From assembly GCF_910592395.1 (NCBI RefSeq), contig NC_088321.1:8992001-9056000 (forward strand): a DNA stretch of 64,000 nt, in the 5' to 3' direction. This stretch comes from Lineus longissimus (taxonomy: Eukaryota; Nemertea; Pilidiophora; Heteronemertea; Lineidae). This document shows, one piece after another, positions 42,331 to 54,423 of this stretch. Within the stretch, counting starts at the first letter, position 1; every line of letters starts with the position of its first letter. Under the pieces are notes generated by a model. The model worked only from the letters and a program-made list of their open reading frames with translations, was not told the DNA's origin and ran no database searches. Position numbers and translations under genes: made by a program.

Positions 42331-42931
42331 GTCGATGTTCTTAATTTCTCTGGCAAAGGAGATACTTGGAAATTATACTGCACCTTGTTGCAAGGTGGTA
42401 TGCGTCCTTTTTTCAGCGTCCTTTGGCATGCTCGGAAAATATAATAATTACCATCAAATGATTTAGTATATGGGTTACCATTGTTTGCATCATCGTTTAA
42501 TATTACATACTGCATTTGTTTATTTGGAATAGTGCTTTTGTCACTGGTACAGTTTGTTTTGAATTTAACTACAGCTGCCCTTGATTTATATCGTAAATCG
42601 CTGACACATATGAAAGCATTATGTGTTTGTTCTCTAACAGTTTTCTTAATTTTTTGAAAGGAACTACAAGAAAGTGTGTTCTCCAAGGTGTTGTTGGAAT
42701 CATCATCATCATTCTTGTCATCATCAAGAGAATTTGGCAATTGTGGTTGACTTTGACATTCAGCATTCGCCTGCTCCTCACTGGCATTAGTTTTAATGTT
42801 ATTAGACGAAATATGTAACACATTGTCTGAAGTTGGAGTTGATGAGGATGGAACTGTTTTTGTGGTTTTTTTAGGACGTTTCGGTGATATTGAAGTGATG
42901 TGCCGAGTAGAACTTGGAGATGGTATTCTAT
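42331..42931 (-). pseudogene. Helitron linker between OTU and DUF6570-like region
   Basis: Open on the minus strand to about 42821. Acidic low-complexity stretch (DDDKNDDDDSNN) followed by CQRTLKKGRIPPC and KVQYNFQVSPLPEKL, which lead into the DUF6570-like block in a shifted frame at about 42330. Confidence 0.55.
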
Positions 42932-43882
42932 TTAGTGAATGTTTTCTCTTGGAGCGTTGATTTTCATTGCGTAATCGGTTGTTTTTCGTTGGGTGGACGA
43001 TGAGAACTTTGTATGTAGCTGATATCTAGTCTCCATGTTGGTTCCAATGATGGGCTTGAATGTGTTCCCTGACCTTTGCAAATAAATACATGAATTACTT
43101 GTTTCTTTTGTCCGGGATAAAAGCTGTGATGGGAAGAGATACCATGATGGCTTCCTATCATCAAGTGCCATGTTCATGACATAAATGTCTACACCTAACA
43201 TACCTGCAGCACTGATGAGATCAATATCTGTGATTGAGCCATGCGTTCTGACTTTTGCAATATGCAAGTTCAACTTTTCATTGCCACTAAGGTAAGACAT
43301 CAATCTGAATTCTTGCTTCTTTTCATACTGCAAAAGTTGGTTTTGTATATGATCAAAGGCTGCATCAGTCCCTGTCATACAAAATGATAATGCTTGGAAA
43401 AAAGGCTTATAATCAGCATTGAAGTCTTGTACTGTCAATGGCTCGCTAACTGTTGATCCCCTTCCTTCATAAATAACATGACTAATAAATTTTGACTTTG
43501 TTTTTGCGCAGATTTTCATTTGCCAATCATAATCTGGTGGTGTAAACTTCAGCTTTTGCATGTTATGTTCATGATCATTTAAAGCAAATCTTTCATCAAT
43601 CTTTGCTGATGTTGACACGAATTGTTTTGGCCTTTCACAGAGCCTTTTGGACTTTCGAGAACACTGACAATTTGATTTTTCCGCCCTCTTTTTTGACTTT
43701 TCAGTAATTTTCTCAATTTTTTGTTTGCTGTCAGAATCAACCATTTTCAGACATGGTTTGCCATGGTTAGATACCCTACTATCATTCGTATTTGAAATAT
43801 CTGAAGCATTATCAGGAGTGTCTAAGAGAACTGATTCATTGCTCTGTTTTTGATCTTTCATTATCCTTTCTGATGTTGACAC
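42932..43882 (-). pseudogene. Second OTU-like domain of the Helitron, active site changed
   Basis: The segment FFQALSFCMTGTDAAFDHIQ, then HGSITDIDLISAAGMLGVD and SCIYLQRSGNTFKPI follow the layout of an OTU cysteine protease. Where OTU enzymes carry D-G-N-C, this has YKPF, and the C-terminal His region is TFKPI rather than H-F/Y-D; catalysis is therefore unlikely. A basic spacer precedes it. OTU domains are known passengers of animal Helitrons. Confidence 0.6.
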
Positions 43883-44050
43883 AAATTGTTTTGGCTTTTC
43901 ACAGAGCCTTTTGGGCTTGCGAGAACCCTTTCCTCCCTCTCTTTGGACGTTTCAGGTAATATCTCAATTTTTTGTTTGCTGTAACAATTGGCCCTTTTTA
44001 GACATGGTTTGCCATGGTTTGAGACCCTAATATCATTTCTACCATCATCT
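43620..44050. repeat. Tandem duplication within the Helitron OTU spacer
   Basis: Sequences 43620-43800 and 43880-44050 share ttcacagagccttttgg, tctcaattttttgtttgctg and gacatggtttgccatgg in order, about 260 bp apart. The duplication copies the linker (NHGKPCLK ... KQKIE). Confidence 0.75.
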
Positions 44051-44281
44051 TTCATATCTGTTGTATTAACAGGAGGGCATTGTTTTGAACCAGTTGATGT
44101 AACATTAGCATATGTAATAGCAAGTGGAACAGTATCAATAGCAGTCACAATGTCAAAGTGATCGCTGTTGGTATTAACTAAGTACAATGCAGAAGTATTG
44201 TTGGATGGGGCTTGTTGAAGAGGCCCGTACCTTAACCATTTCCATACACCTGTGGCAACTTCTGAATACACATAAATATCT
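44051..44281 (-). pseudogene. First OTU domain, C-terminal half
   Basis: ELKTDIYVYSEVATGVWKWLRYGPL, then ALYLVNTNSDHFDIVTAID: the closing strand and catalytic-His motif (H-F-D) of an OTU domain. The N-terminal half with the catalytic Cys is missing, cut by the repeat at 44282. Confidence 0.65.
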
Positions 44282-45999
44282 GTTTTTAGCTCAGCTGACA
44301 AAGTCAGCTGAGCTTGTCAAATAAGCTGCTCAGTGGCGTCCGTCTGTCCATCGGGCCGTCGTTAAACCCATGGTGCACATTTTGTAACCGTAAGACCTAG
44401 AGACTTCAATTTTGCATTTCTGGATACTTCTGGTCAAACTCTACTTTCAAAACAAAATTTGTCGCCATTCGACCTACTTCCTGCGAGTGAGAGCGCATGA
44501 AGGAAACTGGCCTATATTGGCCTAGGAGCAGCAGAATTAGTGGAAATATGCTTTAATATTAAGATAAAATTCTTGAAAAACTATTTTATTGAGAAAAAGT
44601 TCAAAATTTTAACAGGAGAGGGCGCTACCTGCCTTTTAATTATTTCTGCCGATTCAAATTCCCGCCCGATGACGTCAGCCATCAATGAAGTCTCCTATTT
44701 GCCAGTTCTCAAAACATGGCAGCTACACAACAAGGCAGCAGTAGCTCCAGGAATAAATCACTGTTCACTTCAGCTTCATAATCGATTGTACCCCCACTTT
44801 ATTGTGTTTTGTGTGGTGTTCCTATTCAATCAATGATGTAAGGCCTTATTATGTTGGTTTTTAATTGAGAAGGTGCATTATAAGCGGCCTGCGAAATACC
44901 GAAGCGGAGACAAAATGGCGGCATGTTGTTTACGCCATGTGCAATAATCTTGGAGCTCAATGAGTACTCAGCTCGATGACGATGGCCCGCTACGCCTACG
45001 GGCTGGTACTACGGTCGTACCGTGGGAAGGAACCCAATTTTCTGCTTAAAAAATAGTCTGGTAGGCGATATTATCACTAGTTCGTTTCAGTGGTAGTCAT
45101 AAGGTCTTTATGGACTACTTTCAGAAATTAGTTCTTGAAAATTTGGCCACATTTCTGTGAAAACGATATCGGAAGTGCATGCTCTGTTCGCGATGACATC
45201 GCCGATGTATTTTGAAGTGGAGAATTCCCACAGTATGTGCAGTGAATCGGCATGATTCTGTTCGCCTATTAAGTTTTAGTTCTACGATTCTTTCATGAGT
45301 AAAAAGTAGACATTCTAAGCAATACAATAATGTCACTCCCATAAAAATTGATTGGAAATTGAGGGAGTACGGCATTCTGTTCGGCAACTGGCAGCGCCAG
45401 TTGGCCAGCTCATTGGACAACGTAGGGAATCACCAGAAATGACGTCATCGCTGGTCTAAATAGAAAACTACGGTGGCGTAGTAGAGCACAAGAAAAGGTT
45501 TAGCATTAACTTCGTCATGCAAGCTTCAGCAACAAAACGATTTCTCATGAATGATTTACTTGATCATCATCAGCTTGTTTTCCCCTGATAGATAAAAAAA
45601 TGATTTACAATTTCCATCAAAGTTTTCAATTTTGTGTATAGTCACATGTTATTTAACTGGCAAGGAGCCAAGCAGTTTTGAATATTCGCGGGAAAATACT
45701 TCGTACTTGTAAATGAGGCTATGACAATGAGTATGCTCATTCATGGCATAAACTTCATGTTACGGTAAATATTTTCATACGATGATTTCACCCGAATTAT
45801 GATCAGGATTGAGGAATGAACAGTGGCATAATTATGTCAACCAAAAACATTGGTACCGTAGTGAACGCAAAAGGATATCAAATACCATGGAGCATGCCAT
45901 TTTGTGTCATTCAAACTTACCTATGGAACACTTTTGCATGTTACTCCATTTGGGCTCAAACACAAGAGTATCCCTTTAATTTTCTAAAGGGAGAACTGA
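44282..45999. repeat. AGCTCAGCTGA-end repeat and undefined non-coding sequence
   Basis: Begins tttttagctcagctgac plus its complement (a 12-bp-arm hairpin), as at 37181, then gtccgtctgtccatc. Its right limit is unclear; 44880-46000 contains no gene or clear repeat structure. Confidence 0.55.
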
Positions 46000-46004
46000 G
46001 TTAA

Positions 46005-46829
46005 CAGCTCGGCCGCCAGGCGGCGCCCTGACCGATCCACGATTCACGACCGCTTCCCCTCCAAGCCTGTCCTATAGACCCGATTATTATCGGGTCTCAC
46101 CATCAGGAACCGACCCGGTTTCACTGTCGCCCCTCAAGGACGACATCCAACTTTCGGGCTTGGTACCCCTTAAAGTCCTCTCTTCTTCGGCCTTAAAGGA
46201 TGCGAAGAATGACGAGGCCCTGGCTAAGGAGACCCAGGCGGTGTTATCTTACGCCGACCTGACTCTGTGTGCCCTTACCAGGTCGTTAGCCGCGGATGCC
46301 TCGGAGGAACAGCGTATTCTCGCGATGTCCCTCCAGCAGTCCCTGCAGCATGCAAGTGATCTGTCTGCTAAGCAGGTGGCTAACGGCGTGCTAAAACGCA
46401 GCGACCTGCTCATCGGGGGGGTTGAGCACGGTCAGGTCCCAGTTTCTGCGGGGGGCATTAAGGACCGCTCCATTGAGCGGCCCTTTCTTGTTTCATGACT
46501 CCCTGCCTGACACCATGGGTGCTCAGGCACAGTCTGATCGCCTGATGGAGTCAGTCTCGACTCCCCAAGCCGCCCCCCGTCCGCGTTCCTATTCACAGGC
46601 CGCGGGCAGGGGACAACAGGTGGGGTCTCGACGCCCCGAGGTTCGTCGGCTCCTCGGGGGCCCTCGTCCTCGCGTGGCTCCTCCTCCTTTCGTCCCCAAG
46701 GGCAGGCAGAAGCTGCGGCTCCCCCTCGCCGCTCCAATAAGCGCCACCGCTCCTCAGGCAGGGGCGGGGGGCGGCGGGCAGCCTAAGCATCGCTTCCAAG
46801 AGAAGGGTCGTGGCGGCAAGCGCAAGTGA
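46005..46829 (+). pseudogene. Gag-like protein, C-terminal part
   Basis: First frame (46005-46498): helical Ala/Leu-rich region (DEALAKETQAVLSYADLT; AADASEEQRILAMSLQQS). It shifts at about 46430-46490 to a second frame ending 46829 with a Pro/Arg/Gly-rich basic tail (FQEKGRGGKRK). This is the usual end of Gag in DIRS-like elements. No start was found; the 5' end is truncated or broken. Confidence 0.6.
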
Positions 46830-46858
46830 CTCTTTAGTCCTTCCTCCTGCGCCTCCAG

Positions 46859-47638
46859 ATGGCACCCCCACAGTTGGCGTCGTGGGTGGCAGACTGCGAC
46901 AATTCGCAGACTTTTGGGACCGGTGGTGTCAAAAAGACTCCCCCGTGCCGGATATGCTCCAACACGGTGTCCGATTGGACTTTTCCCGTCCCCCCCCCTA
47001 TGACGTCGACTCCCACCCCGGTGTCCCCACCAGTAGACCCCGTCAGGGCGCTTGCCCTTCGATCGGAGGTCCTGTCTCTTTTCAAGAAGCAGGCAGTGAG
47101 GCTGGTGGACAACCATTCCTCCCCGGGCTTTTACAGCCACGTCTTCTTGGTCCCCAAGAAGTCGGGGAAGTGGAGACTGGCCATCGACCTGTCCACCTTG
47201 AATCGGTTCCTCCGGGTCCCCAGCTTCAAGATGGAGACAACCAGGTCAGTAGCGGTCGCGGTGCAGCCCAACGATTGGGCTATCTCTCTGGACCTTCAGG
47301 ACGCGTATTTACACGTCCCGGTCCATCCAGAGTTTCAGCCCTTCCTTCGTTTTTCCTTCGAAGGAAAGGTTTATCAGTTTCAGGTCCTTCCTTTCGGCCT
47401 GGCTTCTGCTCCGCTGATTTTCACAACAGTGGTCAAGGCGTTTGCCACGCCTTTTCACGCCATGGGCTTAAAGCTCCATTGCTATCTCGACGACTGGCTG
47501 CTACGGCACCAGGCTCATCGCCGTCTGGGAAAGCAGGCAAAGTTTCTGCTCATCACAACCGGACAGGCAGGGTGGTTGTTAAATTGGGACAAATCCGAGC
47601 TGGACGCAGCTCAGGATTATGTCTTCGTGGGGGTGTGA
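46859..47638 (+). CDS. Reverse transcriptase domain (YR retrotransposon)
   Basis: Motifs in order: FLVPKKSGKWRLAIDLSTLN, SLDLQDAYLHVPVHPE, LPFGLASAPLIFTTV and YLDDWLL (Y209, catalytic DD), ending YVFVGV. This is the DIRS/Ngaro RT type. The frame breaks at 47639, before RNase H. Confidence 0.9.
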   Translation: MAPPQLASWVADCDNSQTFGTGGVKKTPPCRICSNTVSDWTFPVPPPMTSTPTPVSPPVDPVRALALRSEVLSLFKKQAVRLVDNHSSPGFYSHVFLVPKKSGKWRLAIDLSTLNRFLRVPSFKMETTRSVAVAVQPNDWAISLDLQDAYLHVPVHPEFQPFLRFSFEGKVYQFQVLPFGLASAPLIFTTVVKAFATPFHAMGLKLHCYLDDWLLRHQAHRRLGKQAKFLLITTGQAGWLLNWDKSELDAAQDYVFVGV

Positions 47639-47795
47639 TTTCGCACACGAGAGGGCCTGATGTCCCCCCTCCGGACCGAATTCGCAAGATTCGGTCCTTG
47701 GTCGGGATTTTTTCCGTCAGGACAGCGCCACAGCCCGACAGTTTCTGTCGCTGCTCAATTCGGCAGCGGACCAGGTTCCTTTCGGCCGCCTGTAT

Positions 47796-48340
47796 ATGCG
47801 CCCACTCCAGCTCCTCCTGCTGTCGAGTTGGCGTCCATTCACGGACTCCCTCGACCAGCGGATATTTATCCCGGGGTCTCTCCTGTGGGAGGTGTGGAGT
47901 TTTTGGGGTTCGGCGACGGAGCTCCGTCGCCCCCAGATGTCCCTGTTCACGGACGCCTCCCTTTATGGTTGTGGCGCCAATTTGAACGAAGGGGACCTGA
48001 CCACCAAGGGCACGTGTTCAGAGGGGGATGCGCGTCTCTCGATCAATATCCTTGAGATGCAGGCTGTCATCCTGGCCATAGGGCCTTCACGTCTCATCTG
48101 AGGGGTCACAGGGTTTCTCTTTTCTCCGACAATTCGACGGTGGTCGCTTATATTCGGAGACAGGGGGGGACGAGGGCCGACACATTGTGCCGTCTCACTT
48201 GGGAGCTCCTGCAGCTTTGTCGCCGCTTGGATATCCAGCTCCTCCCCCGTCACATCCCCGGCAAGAGAAATATCTTGGCCGACGCCCTTTCCAGGTCGGA
48301 CCGTCTGGTTCAGACAGAGTGGACCCTCCATCGCGAGGTG
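47796..48340 (+). pseudogene. RNase H domain, frameshifted
   Basis: LFTDASLYGCGANL (first Asp) and INILEMQAVILAI (Glu) are in one frame to 48101; FSDNSTVVAYI (Asp) and HIPGKRNILADALSR (last Asp) are in another from about 48120. The shift lies near 48090-48120. Confidence 0.85.
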
Positions 48341-49786
48341 GTCTCTCGCCTGGGGGCCCTGTGGGATGCTCCGGTCATGGACTTGTTTGCGACTCGGTTG
48401 AACAAGAGGTTCCCCCTGTACTATTCACCCCTCCCGGACGGGAAGGGCCTTGGGAGTGGACAGCCTGTCGGCCTTCTGGGATGGCCTCAATGCTTATGCA
48501 TACCCGCCAACCCCTCTGTTGCTACCGGTACTCAACAAGGTGGCCAGTTCACGGGTCAGACTTTGTCTGATAGCACCGTGCTGGTCGAACCAGGCCTGGT
48601 TCCCGGTTCTGCTGGAGCTGCTTACGGATCACCCCCGCCGCCTGCCGGCGTGGGACCGTCTGCTTTATCACCCGATCAGCCGGGTCTATCATCAAGAACC
48701 TTCTTTTTACAGGCTTCACGCCTGGAGGCTGTCGGGTATTTCCTCCGAGAGAGAGGCTTTTCGGAAGACGTTATCCGTAAAGTCGCCCAACCTCAGAGAC
48801 AGTCTACCCTTGATTCATACGATAGCAAGTGGGCTGTCTTTCGCGACTGGTGTCGGGAGCACGGAGTTTCTCCGGTCCCTCCCTCTCTTCCCAACTTCCT
48901 CGACTTCTTGAATTTTCTATTCTCGGTCCGGAAGTTTTCGGTTCAGGGAGTGAAAGGTTATCGCTCCGCCTTTTCGATCACCTTAAAGCTGACTGAATCG
49001 TGGCAACCGTCTTGGGATGACGCTGTTTCATCGTTGCTTCGCAATATGTCTTTGAAGCGTCCTCGCTCCATTCAGCTCTCTCCCAAGTGGGACCTCTCGG
49101 TGGTCTTAAGGGCTCTCATGAAATTTCCATTTGAACCCATGCATCAGGCAAATTTTAAACATCGGACCTTTAAGACCGTTTTCCTGGTGGCTTTGGCCAC
49201 GGCACAGCGGCGGTCTGAGCTCCATGCTTTAGCCTTTGATAAATTGGCTTTCACTGAGAGGGGCGCGGTCCTAGAATTCGTCCCAGGCTTTCTGGCTAAA
49301 AACCAGGCGCTGCACACCTCCAGGCGCCCGGTTTTTATCCCCTCTTTATCCGCTACGGTCTCTAGAGACCTCCCGGACAGAACTCACTGTCCTGTTAGGG
49401 CTTTGAAGTTCTATTCTAATAAGACTAAGGAGCCTGCTGTTCGCCTAGGCAGGAAGCGCCTCTTTTTGTCTTATAGAGACGGGTTTACTAGGGAGATAGC
49501 TGCAGCCACGGTCGCCAGATGGTTGGTGGCCACCATCCGGATGGCCTATTCTATGACACTCGTTTCTCCAGAGCTTCGTCGCCTAGGCGCCATTACGGCC
49601 CACGAGATTCGGGCCATTTCTACTTCGTGGGCCGAGTATAAGGGAGTGGTGCTGAACGAGGTTTTTGATGCGGCTACGTGGAGTTCTCACTCTACATTCT
49701 CCCAGTATTATATGCGCGCTTGTTCCAGGTTAACAGACGGTATGCTGTCTCTTGGTCCAATTGTCGCCGCTCAGCACGTGGTCTAG
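48341..49786 (+). pseudogene. Tyrosine recombinase
   Basis: The N-terminal part crosses frames near 48440-48700. The catalytic domain is intact in one frame: QRRSEL (Arg, codon 49208 or 49211), HEIR (His 49601, Arg 49610), WSSHSTFSQYY (nucleophile Tyr at 49706 or 49709). This enzyme integrates DNA copies of DIRS-like elements in place of a DDE integrase. Confidence 0.9.
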
Positions 49787-50345
49787 GTGTTTCCCTGCCT
49801 AGACCACTCGTCGATTTTCTCTCCTGCTGGCTGTCTTGTCCTCCCTCCTTTTTAAGCGGGGGGGGGGGTTGTTCTATAGACTGTCGCCCGGTCTTCGGGC
49901 CTGCGCGTTCGCCCCGTCCAGCTGTCCTAGGGTTCAGCCGCCTAGGACTTTTGAGAGTTAATCAGTGAGGCCGCTCTAGGTTATTCTGGGGCGTGCTCTC
50001 CTTCTTGTAAAAAAAAAGATTTTTTTCCACAATTGTGTCTCTTGACGATATGTGCTGAGCTTATACCGTGTTGAGGTGGTTAGGTCCCCATCTAGGAGGG
50101 GATGGGTTTTCCCAGTTATGCTTCCCTTTGTTGTCAAAGGGCCTGTTGACCTCTAGCCCGGGTCTCCCCCAAGCATTCTTTCTCTGGGTCCCCTGGTCTC
50201 ACCAGTTGGGTTCTGCTGCGCAGCTCATGACCGCCAGACCCCATTAGCGAAAGATGAGCAAAATAGGTGGAATGCCTCTCAGCTGGATGCTTATAATAGG
50301 TCAGATAAGCTGATTGATTGCACTCCAAGGCTTTCCTCCTAGACA
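49787..50345 (+). other. YR retrotransposon 3' non-coding region
   Basis: Contains a G10 homopolymer (49858-49868), an A9 run followed by T-rich sequence (50010-50028), and cctagga/tcctagg palindromic words (49925-49948). It probably holds the end repeats needed for circularisation, but I could not pair them. Confidence 0.4.
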
Positions 50346-51690
50346 TCTGCTATTGCACTACAGACACCACCTGCTGTGTTGGGTTTACCTGCCTTACTGG
50401 GTTCATTACACTTGGTGCAATATGGGTATGTGGATTAGTGGATTAGATCGAATGCACTCAATGTGTTGCTGAATTCGTGCCATGAATTGTTATATAATGT
50501 TATATAATGATGAGTCATGGATTGGTCACGGAACAGTTGCTTCAATGATTGTGATGCAGAGAAGCAGTGTATGCTTCTGCATTGGTTTCTATCTGATGTC
50601 CATGAAATTTCGTTCAAAGTCACTCTACAAACCCTTGGCAGATTTGAAGCAATATTCCTGTTTGTCACCTTGGGATTTCACCCCAGACTGACCATAAAAT
50701 TCCTAGGCCAAGGTCTGCATGGTCTGTGTGTTAACAGAACAGGTAAAGATGAAACAGCATGCTTCATGCTAAACTGGACATTGCATGATAGGCAGTATAT
50801 CCACACCTGATGCATTGCAATTTTTTTAGCTTAAGTTGAAATTGGACGGATAGTTCTGACCTGGCTACAGGGAGTCTGTGTCAGTAAGTAGGCCACGCAA
50901 TAGCATACATTATATAGGCCGCAGGGATGTGTACTATTTTCAAGTTAGGTCGAGATAGAGGCAAGGCTCCTCTCCTAAGAGTATGAGTGGGGGTGGTCAA
51001 ATTCGGATGGATGACAGTGAGCCCAGGGTAATCTAGTTGTACCCCATTCTGTCCCACCGCTTTGCACACGATCGCTCTTCGCAGGGCGGAACAATATTGT
51101 TTAAAGCCTTCAAGGCCCCTACGTCATTATTGTTTACAGGCCTAACTTATAAAGCAAGGTACATGTTTTAACCAGTCTGATTAAAAACTATGATAAAAAA
51201 AGGAATGTTTTTTTCACATAGGCCTACTATAAACAAACAGTCCGAAAAAGCAGTTACATCCTGCACCATGATCAACTACAATATTGCAATATAGAAACAA
51301 GCATCCGACAGGACCAATCAGGTCTTCATCTGAAGCATTGCAATTAGGCCTACATTGAGTACACTCTGATTTTGTCAGATGATGTGCCACTTACAGGCAG
51401 GAGTAACGATAACAAATTCCGTAACACATGCTGTGGTAGGTCAGCCAGACATGCCAAAGGCTAGATTGCGCTAATCTCTGATCACGCTTGATTACCCTAA
51501 TAACAGCATCATCGGGCAATTCAAAGAGAAACTCCAACCTCACGGCCTCAATGCATTTGCCTTTGCAACCTGAGGTTCGCTTTTTGACCTTCGCTAACGG
51601 GATCTGGCTGCAATGTTGGAGACAGTTCACTTCACTACATGGTAAGTCACCGTTTACCCTCCTTCCTTTGGTTGTTGGTATTCGATGCAA
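50346..51690. other. Non-coding, nothing recognised
   Basis: Moderate AT content, scattered taggcctac words, no supportable gene or repeat border. Confidence 0.35.
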
Positions 51691-52036
51691 AAGTCTGACC
51701 TGGGTAGAGTATGAACGACATAAAATTTCCATTTCCTGTGGAAATGTCATTTTATTAGTTCATACCTACCCAGGTCAGACTACCCGCCCTGCCTGTCCCC
51801 ACAGCAACGGGACTAACTCGGTGCGCTCGAGTAATAAGTACTGATTATGGCGGCTCACACGAGGCAGAGGCTGTATAGGGGCGCCGCCTAGGTGTAGCTA
51901 AGCGAACTAGCAAAGAGATTTCTATTATAAATAGATTATTTCTTCCTCGGGTGTGTCCGAATGGGGTACACATGCAAAAGTCTGACCTGGGTAGGTATGA
52001 ATTAATAAAATGACATTTCCACAGAAAATGGAAAAT
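51691..52036. mobile_element. Fold-back / MITE-like element
   Basis: aaagtctgacctgggtaggtatgaa-type sequence occurs three times: at 51691 (+), 51733-51781 (complement) and 51971-52022 (+). The last two form inverted arms of about 57 bp around a 190-bp core. The first pair alone makes a tight hairpin (51691-51781). No transposase. Confidence 0.6.
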
Positions 52037-53263
52037 CCAACTACAATCCATTGGTATTGGAGTAAGTTTGACGTTGGTAGAGGTCAGTTGCGACAATTAT
52101 ATTATCCTTTCACCTCCTAAATGTTGAGTTTGCACGACCATGTTAGGATGAAATCATCGGATCTCAGATCCTGTGTATAAAGTACGTGTTGTGTACAAAT
52201 GCACTATGATGACGTCACTGGCAGGATTCCTCCAGTAATGGTGGCCAATACTGATCCTACGATTCAAGCCGCGATAGTGGCACCAGTAGTAGGATCAGGA
52301 ACTAATCTAATATTGTTTTTAAAGCACTGTTGATCACCAAAGTTCACGCCCAAGGCTGCAGTTCTTAGCTAAGAATACGTAAAAGAAGTCAGAAAAACAA
52401 GAACTGACAAAACGTCAAAAGAGATCCCGTTTGGGGAAAAAACCGTTAAATTCAAATTTTATTTTCCTCGATTGAGGTATTTCCTCGATCGGGCAGAGCA
52501 ACTTTCCCCGAAGGAGAAGCTCGGAGCCCAATCGGGCACTTTCCAAGGCGCTTGAATTACACCCCGATCGGGCGGTGTGCCGGACTGAAATAGCCGAGAA
52601 CCGATACCATATGAACTCGTCCCTAATCGTTCTACACATCAAAGCAAACGTAGGCATCGGAGTGTAGAAAGGCTACAAACTAGCCTAGATCAAGATACCA
52701 TAAGCTAGCGCCGATTCTCATGTTATTAGTTCAGTTAGTTTCGTACAAGTTGATAGGGCCACTTTACGACCTATTGTTTATACCTTGGACACAATCAATT
52801 TCGGCGAAACACGACACGGCAACTGTTAAGGCATAACACTACCAAATTAGCCTATCACTTTCGGGATTAACAGCATTTTGGCGAAATTGTTTGCAAAACA
52901 CACGGAAACGTCCAAAATAGCCCCAAATTTGGCCTTTTAAAATCAATGCCAACAAAACTGCTCAAAGTCAGTCAACAGCCACAATGTGAGACAAAACTAT
53001 GTGTATCAAAGAACAAATAAAGCCTAACCTGGTAATAAATGATGCAACAATAAGCCCGTAAAAGCAGATCGCAGGGCGTTGAGAGCTGGATTTCTGCACA
53101 AAAATAGTAGCACTCAGTAGACCACGTGACTTAAAATCATTATAATTAGAAAGCGCAAGGAAGTCCGACTTTGTATTTTTAAGGTCATCATTTATAGCGA
53201 TACTAAGACTCATATTCTTTCATTCAGGCATCAGTTTCAAATGCGACAGAAAATGAAATTGCA
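52037..53263. other. Non-coding, 5' flank of the DDE transposon
   Basis: No gene. cgatcggg appears several times at 52470-52570, and gcccaaattt-type words near 52910 recall those at 2430. The transposon 5' TIR is probably here but was not identified. Confidence 0.35.
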
Positions 53264-54415
53264 ATGGAACCAGCTCCGGTACGGGATGAAGCAACCGCTA
53301 GTTCGTCCGACATTCAACCAGCTGTGGTTTGGTTGGATAGAACCGCTGCAACGGATAATGCAATGGATACATCTTGTTCTTTGGATAGTTCACCAGCTCC
53401 GATACAGGAGCCCACAATCGCTGCAACCGATATTGCAATGGATACTGATAGTTCTTCCGACAGTCCACCAGCTCCGATACAGGGCACAACCGCTGCAACG
53501 AATACAGCCACTTCGGATAGTCAACAGCCTCCTGCCGATGAGGAACACTATGTTTATGCCACCACAGATAAGGATTATGATAGGAGATATCCGCGTCATA
53601 ACTGGCCTACAAACCTCACCCGGTCGTGTAACAGTTTTATTCAGCCATGGAAAATGGCCGAACTACAAATCACGAATTCCACTGGATTATCTGTTAGGAA
53701 TTTCTGGGAACTAGTTTGGCTCCAAAGAGAGACAGTAGTTCAACAAGGGGGATTAGATATTTCTGCCCGTGTACTGTTGTACAGATATAAGATGAGAAGT
53801 TATCCGGACTTCATTGACTTGTCAGCTATTTTTCAAATAGCCAAAACAACTGCAATCAACATATTCTTGAAACAGCTGACATACCATGTCTTTCATCACT
53901 GCAAAATTCCAAATGTGTTCTTTTCCCCGACACCTCAAGATATGGATGCAGTCTACAGAAGCATGAAGGAAGGAGTGTCACCTTTTCACAAAGAGCTGCT
54001 ATCCTATTTCAAAGATCCTACTGGTCAGGACAGGGAGGCTGTCGGACTGTCAATGGACTCCAAAAAATTCATGACACAAAATTCAATGGACTATGAGGCC
54101 CAAAAGGACGCGTACTATCCGAAAAAAGGAGGACATTGCTTTACAGCAACTGTGCTGGTAGACACAACAGGATACGTAGCTGCAACTCTGCCACTGGGGG
54201 CTGCAGCCACTCCTAGATGTGGTGATAGCCAACTGAGTGGGTAGGAGCTGACAGTCGAAGGGGCAGAGCATGTTCCAAATGGAATGAGAACACTTTTACG
54301 TGGATCCAGCGCCTACTTTTTTTCTTGGCTGTGGATGAGGGATATATCTTTGTTCCCTGCAATGCTAGTCAACAAAATATCGAAAATGTGAAAAATTGTT
54401 GCCAGCAAAATGGCT
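53264..54415 (+). pseudogene. ISL2EU-like DDE transposase, N-terminal part
   Basis: Start ATG at 53264. The N terminus has three imperfect acidic repeats (AATD(N/I)AMDT ... SPAPIQ). Then a helix-turn-helix-like stretch (LSAIFQIAKTTAINIFLKQ) and the DDE fold: SMDSKKF (first Asp, codon 54056), DAYYPKKGGHCFTATVLVDTTGY, and GDSQL (probable second Asp). This is the DDE_Tnp_4 pattern seen in ISL2EU/IS4EU-type elements. An in-frame TAG (54242-54244) and degeneration follow, then a fold-back insertion. Confidence 0.7.
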
Positions 54416-54423
54416 GTTTCATC

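Larger units (their letters stand above)
41657..44281 (-). mobile_element. Helitron, 5' third
   Basis: Continuation of the Helitron at 15120-21894, displaced by the Polinton. It carries two OTU-type domains and the region ahead of Rep. Its 5' limit is cut by an AGCTCAGCTGA repeat at 44282. Confidence 0.8.
46000..50345 (+). mobile_element. DIRS/Ngaro-type tyrosine-recombinase retrotransposon
   Basis: A GC-rich block, distinct from its AT-rich surroundings, with Gag-like, RT, RNase H and tyrosine recombinase coding in order and no DDE integrase. No methyltransferase domain was seen, which leans towards Ngaro-like over DIRS1-like. Split direct or inverted end repeats could not be resolved; the right limit is the last GC-rich sequence. 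At least four frameshifts make it dead. Confidence 0.8.

Noticed and set aside
44880-45010. Host promoter or first exon near an aaatggcggc motif
   Set aside because: No open frame or splice signals follow; the motif alone is not enough.
46810-47985. 391-aa open frame overlapping the reverse transcriptase
   Set aside because: A GC-rich shadow frame; RT motifs are all in the 46859-47638 frame.
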